A model generated the notes under the pieces. The model saw only the letters and a program-made list of their open reading frames with translations. It had not been told where the DNA came from and searched no databases. A stretch of 64,000 nucleotides of DNA from CAIOYC01 sp964243985. Its GTDB lineage: Bacteria; Pseudomonadota; Alphaproteobacteria; Caulobacterales; Caulobacteraceae. The DNA lies in assembly GCA_964243985.1 (NCBI GenBank), contig CAXTHJ010000002.1, positions 51,908-115,907 of the forward strand, read 5' to 3'. The translations under genes were made by a program, and so were the position numbers. Positions 60,200 through 64,000 of this stretch are shown here, one piece after another (the stretch's first letter is position 1; each line of letters begins with the position of its first letter).

Positions 60200-62360
60200 G
60201 CGTCAATATGAGCTGATCGAGCGGGTCAAAAGCTATGACCCCATGGCCGACGAAGCGCTCCTCAATCGCGCCTACGTCTACGGTATGAGGATGCACGGCT
60301 CCCAGCTCCGCGCCTCGGGCGATCCCTATTTCGCCCATCCGATCGAGGTGGCCGGCATCCTGACCGAATACCGGATGGATACGGCCACCATCGTCACCGC
60401 CCTCTTGCACGACGTGATCGAGGACACCAACGCTACGCGCACCGACATCGCGGCCATGTTCGGGGACGAGGTGGCCGAACTGGTGGAGGGCGTGACCAAG
60501 CTCTCCAAGCTTGAACTCACCGCGGAACGGACCCGGCAAGCGGAGAATCTTCGCAAATTCATTCTAGCCATATCTAAAGACGTTCGGGTCCTGCTGGTGA
60601 AGTTGGCGGACCGGCTGCACAACATGCGAACCCTGCACTTCATCGATAAGCCGGCCAAACGCGAGCGCATCGCCCGCGAGACGCTGGACATCTATGCGCC
60701 CTTGGCCCGCTCCATCGGCATGCACCGCATCTGCACCGAGCTTGAGGAGCTGTCGTTCGAGCAGCTCAATCCCACCGCCCGCGACGCCATCATCAAGCGC
60801 CTGGAGTCGGTCCGCGCCGCCCAGGGCCAGGCTGTGGCCATGGTCTCCGGTGAAATCTCCTACCAGCTCGGCCGCGCCGGCATTCCCGCCCGCGTGTTCG
60901 GGCGGGAGAAGCAGCCCTATTCGATCTGGAGAAAGCTGCAGCGCAAGTCGGTGGGCTTCTCACAACTGTCTGACATCTACGCCTTCCGCGTGATCGTCGA
61001 TACGGAGACGGACTGCTACCGCGCCCTCGGCGTCGCCCACCGCACGTGGCCCTCGGTGCCGGACCGGTTCAAGGATTACATCTCGACGCCCAAGCGCAAC
61101 AACTACCGCTCGATCCACACCACCGTCGTTGGTCCCCGCGGCGTTCGCATCGAACTGCAGATCCGTTCCGACAGCATGGACCGGGTGGCGGAGGAAGGCG
61201 TCGCCGCCCACTGGCGCTACAAGGACAAGAGCTACGGCTTCGACCCGGCTGCGGCGCAGGCGGACGGCGGTCGCGATCCCCTGAACAATATCCGCCAGCT
61301 GGTGCAGGTGCTCGGGCACGGCGGCGAACCGGACGAAGTTGTCGAGCACGCCAAGCTGGAGATGTTTCTCGATCAGACCTTTGTCTTCACCCCAAAGGGT
61401 CGTCTGATCAGCCTGCCCAAAGGCGCCATGCCGCTGGATTTCGCCTACGCCGTTCACACCGATGTAGGCGACACCACTGTCGGCGTGAAGATCAACGGCG
61501 AGCTTCGGCCGCTCCGCACCCCGCTCCTGAACGGCGACGTGGTGGAGGTGATCCGGGGCCCAAAGCCCGAGACGCCGCCCGACTGGCGCTCGCTCACGGT
61601 CACAGGCCGCGCCCGCTCCGCCATCCGCCGACACATCCGCCTGACGGAGCGGGAAGAGTTCGGCCGCCTCGGCCGCGCCACAGTGGAGCAGGCCTTCGCC
61701 CGCGCCGGCAAAACCCTGGCTGACGTGTCCTTACGGCCCGTCCTGGAACGCTTCGCTGTGCCGAGCGAGGAGGAGTTGTTCGAGGCAGTGCAGCGGGGAG
61801 GGATATCACCCACAGACATCCTCCAGGCGGTGTTTCCGGGTCTGAAGCCGGAAGAAATGGCGGCCGCAACCGCTCGCCGCCGGATCGAGGATGGCAAGAG
61901 CGCCAAACTGTATGTGCAGGGAAGCGGCCTCAATCCTGGCGTTTCGCTCCATTTCGCCGAATGCTGCTCCCCCGTGCCCGGCGACCGGATCGTCGGCATC
62001 CTTCAGCCCAACAAGGGGCTGGCGGTGCATACCATCGACTGCATCCGACTGGCTGAATACGAGGATCGGGAAGACCTCTGGCAGGACCTGCACTGGACCA
62101 CCGAGGCCGACCGGGCCACCATATCCCGCGCCCGCCTCACCGCCACCATCCGTGATGCGCCGGGGGTGCTCGGGATCGTCTGCACGGCCATCGGAGAGGC
62201 GGGCGGCAACATCGTCAACCTCCGCATGCACCACCGGCAGCTCGATTTCTTCGACGTCGATATCGACGTGGACGTTCGCGACGCCCGCCATCTCACCAAC
62301 ATCTCCGCCGCCCTTCGGGCTTGTCCCTCGGTGGAAGAAGTCGAGCGGGCCAGAGGCTGA
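60198..62360 (+). CDS. spoT: Bifunctional (p)ppGpp synthetase/hydrolase (RSH)
   Basis: 720 residues from a TTG at 60198. HD hydrolase ('HPIEVAGILTEYRMDT' and 'ALLHDVIEDT'), then the synthetase with 'DIYAFRVIVDTETDCY' and 'DRFKDYISTPKRNNYRSIHT'; the RFKD form marks bifunctional enzymes. TGS domain ('FVFTPKGRLISLPKGAMPLDFAYAVHT'), a Cys-containing linker 'FAECCSPVPGDRIVG', and the C-terminal ACT domain complete it. No ATG or GTG start lies upstream in frame. The start sits in the T tract of the rpoZ terminator and lacks a clear Shine-Dalgarno, so it may be poorly or conditionally expressed. Confidence 0.93.
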   Translation: MRQYELIERVKSYDPMADEALLNRAYVYGMRMHGSQLRASGDPYFAHPIEVAGILTEYRMDTATIVTALLHDVIEDTNATRTDIAAMFGDEVAELVEGVTKLSKLELTAERTRQAENLRKFILAISKDVRVLLVKLADRLHNMRTLHFIDKPAKRERIARETLDIYAPLARSIGMHRICTELEELSFEQLNPTARDAIIKRLESVRAAQGQAVAMVSGEISYQLGRAGIPARVFGREKQPYSIWRKLQRKSVGFSQLSDIYAFRVIVDTETDCYRALGVAHRTWPSVPDRFKDYISTPKRNNYRSIHTTVVGPRGVRIELQIRSDSMDRVAEEGVAAHWRYKDKSYGFDPAAAQADGGRDPLNNIRQLVQVLGHGGEPDEVVEHAKLEMFLDQTFVFTPKGRLISLPKGAMPLDFAYAVHTDVGDTTVGVKINGELRPLRTPLLNGDVVEVIRGPKPETPPDWRSLTVTGRARSAIRRHIRLTEREEFGRLGRATVEQAFARAGKTLADVSLRPVLERFAVPSEEELFEAVQRGGISPTDILQAVFPGLKPEEMAAATARRRIEDGKSAKLYVQGSGLNPGVSLHFAECCSPVPGDRIVGILQPNKGLAVHTIDCIRLAEYEDREDLWQDLHWTTEADRATISRARLTATIRDAPGVLGIVCTAIGEAGGNIVNLRMHHRQLDFFDVDIDVDVRDARHLTNISAALRACPSVEEVERARG

Positions 62361-62465
62361 CGCATCTATGGAAGGTTCGCGACCGGCTACGCCCCCAACG
62401 GGCGATCAAGGACACCTTGATATGGATCGGTTGGCGCCGGCGCCTGGGGGCGCTAATGCAGAGCC

Positions 62466-63050
62466 ATGACCTCCGAAGACGTTCTCGCTGAATTCAAAGC
62501 CGCCGGCGCCCTCCGTGAAGGGCATTTTGTACTCTCCTCCGGCTTGCACAGCCCCGTGTTCCTGCAAAAGAACCTGGTGTTCATGGACGCGGCGCGGTCC
62601 GAGCGCCTGTGCAAAGCCCTAGCCGCCAAGATTAGGGAAAAGGTCGGGAGGATCGACATGGTCGTCTCTCCCGCGGTGGGCGCCATCATTCCGGGGTATG
62701 AAGTGGGTCGCCAGCTCGGCGTGCCCTCCATCTTCGTGGAACGGGATGCGGGCGCCTTTAAACTGCGCCGGGGCTTTTACCTGGAGCCGGGCGCCAAGGT
62801 CGTGATGGTGGAGGACATCGTCACCACCGGGCTGTCTTCCCGCGAGTGCATCGAGGCCATCAAGACGGCCGGCGGCGATGTAATCTGCGCCGCCTGCATC
62901 GTCGACCGGTCGGGCGGGCGAGCCGACGTTGGCGTGCCCCTGGTGGCGCTGGCGAGTCTGGACGTTCCCGCCTATCCCGCCGACGCCTTGCCGCCCACCC
63001 TTGCCGCAATGCCAGTGGAGGATCCCGGCAGCCGCAGGCTGAAAGCGTGA
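62466..63050 (+). CDS. pyrE: Orotate phosphoribosyltransferase
   Basis: 194 residues. Makes OMP from orotate and PRPP. 'GHFVLSSGLHSPVFLQKNLVFMD' and the PRPP loop 'VVMVEDIVTTGLSSRECIEAI' are diagnostic. 105 bases follow the RSH stop, without a supported gene. The stop overlaps pdxJ (GTGA). Confidence 0.95.
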   Translation: MTSEDVLAEFKAAGALREGHFVLSSGLHSPVFLQKNLVFMDAARSERLCKALAAKIREKVGRIDMVVSPAVGAIIPGYEVGRQLGVPSIFVERDAGAFKLRRGFYLEPGAKVVMVEDIVTTGLSSRECIEAIKTAGGDVICAACIVDRSGGRADVGVPLVALASLDVPAYPADALPPTLAAMPVEDPGSRRLKA

Positions 63051-63811
63051 CGGCGGCCGCGCGCCTGCGGCTTGGCGTCAACATCGATCACGTGGCGACA
63101 ATCCGCAACGCCCGCGGCGGCGCGCATCCCGAGCCGCTGCGCGCCGCTGAAATGGCCATCGCCGCCGGCGCGGATGGCATCACGGCTCACCTGCGCGAAG
63201 ACCGTCGGCATATTTCCGACGCCGATATCGACGGCCTCTCCGACCTCGTGAACAATCTGGATCGTCCGTTGAACCTGGAGATGGCGGTCACCGACGAGAT
63301 GGTGGAGATCGCGCTCCGCCACCGTCCCTTCGCCATCTGCCTGGTCCCTGAGCGGCGGGAGGAACGCACCACGGAAGGGGGGCTCGATGTGGCGCGGGGG
63401 CATAATCTCGTAGCGCCGGCGGTGCGGCGCCTCAGGGAGGAAGGCGGCGCGCGGGTCTCTCTCTTCATTGAACCCTCCAAGGTGCAGGTCGCCGTGTCTG
63501 AAGCCGTGGGCGCCCAGGTGGTGGAGCTTCACACCGGCGCCTTCTGCGATGCTCTTCGGGCGGGCGATCCGGGCGCGGAGGCGCACTTGAACCGTCTGCG
63601 GTCCGCCGCCGAGGAGGCGCATAAGCGAGGACTGGAAGTTCACGCTGGCCACGGCATCGATTACAAGTCGGTCAAGGCCGTCTCCGCCATCCCCGAAGTC
63701 ATGGAGCTGAACATCGGCCATTTCCTCATCGGCGAGGCCATCTTTATCGGGCTCGAGGCGGCCATCGGCCGTATGCGCGCGCTGATAGATGCGGCGCGGG
63801 CGAACCTGTGA
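63047..63811 (+). CDS. pdxJ: Pyridoxine 5'-phosphate synthase
   Basis: 254 residues from GTG at 63047 (GTGA overlap with pyrE). Last ring-forming step of vitamin B6 synthesis from DXP and aminoacetone phosphate. 'LGVNIDHVATIRNARGG', 'GADGITAHLREDRRHI', 'LNLEMAVTDEM', 'VELHTGAFCDA', 'HAGHGIDY' and 'LNIGHFLIGEAIFIGL' are all present. Uses DXP, the Dxr substrate made elsewhere. Confidence 0.95.
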   Translation: MTAAARLRLGVNIDHVATIRNARGGAHPEPLRAAEMAIAAGADGITAHLREDRRHISDADIDGLSDLVNNLDRPLNLEMAVTDEMVEIALRHRPFAICLVPERREERTTEGGLDVARGHNLVAPAVRRLREEGGARVSLFIEPSKVQVAVSEAVGAQVVELHTGAFCDALRAGDPGAEAHLNRLRSAAEEAHKRGLEVHAGHGIDYKSVKAVSAIPEVMELNIGHFLIGEAIFIGLEAAIGRMRALIDAARANL

Positions 63812-64000
63812 TCCTCGGCCTCGGCTCGGACCTCACCGACATCCGCCGTATCCAAGATAGCCTCGATCGGTTCGGCGACCGCTTCACGGGCCGCCTCTTC
63901 ACCGAGGTCGAACGCGCCCGCTCGGAACGCAAGATCGATCGCGCGGCCAGCTACGCCAAGCGCTTCGCCGCCAAGGAGGCCTGCGCCAAGGCGCTGGGCA
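63808..64000 (+). CDS. acpS: Holo-ACP synthase, 3' truncated by window
   Basis: 64 residues visible, starting at GTG 63808 that overlaps the pdxJ TGA. 'ILGLGSDLTDIRRI' and 'FTGRLFTEVERARSE', 'YAKRFAAKEACAKALG' are the AcpS motifs (metal-binding Asp and Glu). Loads the 4'-phosphopantetheine arm onto ACP. The gene runs off the window end. Confidence 0.93.
   Translation, partial: MILGLGSDLTDIRRIQDSLDRFGDRFTGRLFTEVERARSERKIDRAASYAKRFAAKEACAKALG

Overview
The window is GC-rich alphaproteobacterial chromosome, most likely from the order Caulobacterales (Caulobacter/Phenylobacterium-like). Pointers are a lexA promoter carrying the GTTC-N7-GTTC SOS box, LpxI instead of LpxH, a plant-type (class II) DAHP synthase, the block rpsB-tsf-pyrH-frr-uppS-cdsA-dxr-rseP-bamA-skp-lpxD-fabZ-lpxA-lpxI-lpxB, and the block folK-rpoZ-RSH-pyrE-pdxJ-acpS. 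This assignment rests on family and gene-order knowledge; no database search was run.

Region 1 (1-12.29 kb) is the late end of an integrated prophage. It starts inside a tail-fibre-like gene. Structural and hypothetical genes follow, including an Ala-rich protein built from 21-residue repeats. A lysis module comes next (small membrane proteins, a holin-like protein, a GH19-type endolysin). Last is a cargo zone (8.0-12.26 kb) with frequent strand changes: a membrane-anchored protein, a SRAP/YedK DNA-protein-crosslink protein, a zinc-ribbon-like protein and a radical SAM enzyme. It stops at the 3' end of a tRNA-Val(CAC) gene, the probable attachment site. No integrase is visible, so it would lie beyond the window start.

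Region 2 (12.3-23.4 kb) is housekeeping and metabolism: gph (whose stop codon lies inside the tRNA-Val gene), glmU-rpiA-gor-O-antigen-ligase-like genes, class II aroG, a DUF4188-type gene broken by one in-frame UGA, an MFS transporter, a DUF429-like protein and a Gfo/Idh/MocA oxidoreductase.

Region 3 (23.7-29.2 kb) is tRNA-Trp, secE, nusG, a small membrane protein, rplK, rplA, rplJ and rplL. A ParDE-type toxin-antitoxin pair sits between rplA and rplJ. The usual rpoBC does not follow rplL. Instead there is a strong terminator and a decayed GIY-YIG nuclease gene (one frameshift, one nonsense codon), then rpsB.

Region 4 (29.3-44.2 kb) is a long co-directional translation/envelope block from rpsB to lpxB, with many overlapping start and stop codons. 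It covers ribosome and UMP synthesis, undecaprenyl and CDP-diacylglycerol synthesis, MEP isoprenoid synthesis, regulated proteolysis, outer-membrane protein assembly and lipid A.

Region 5 (44.2-55.0 kb) holds gltA, gltX, comEC, lexA with SOS boxes, trpC-trpD-trpG (without trpE, moaC or moeA) and a soluble lytic transglycosylase. Region 6 (55.1-64.0 kb) holds dapA, smpB, an MFS efflux gene, a family-5 uracil-DNA glycosylase overlapping a NYN-domain gene, folK, rpoZ, the bifunctional (p)ppGpp gene (whose apparent TTG start abuts a terminator hairpin), pyrE, pdxJ and a truncated acpS.

The least expected items are the split of rplL from rpoBC with a nuclease relic at the junction, the toxin-antitoxin insertion in the ribosomal operon, the terminator at the (p)ppGpp gene start, and the prophage cargo (SRAP, zinc-ribbon and radical SAM proteins) next to the tRNA.
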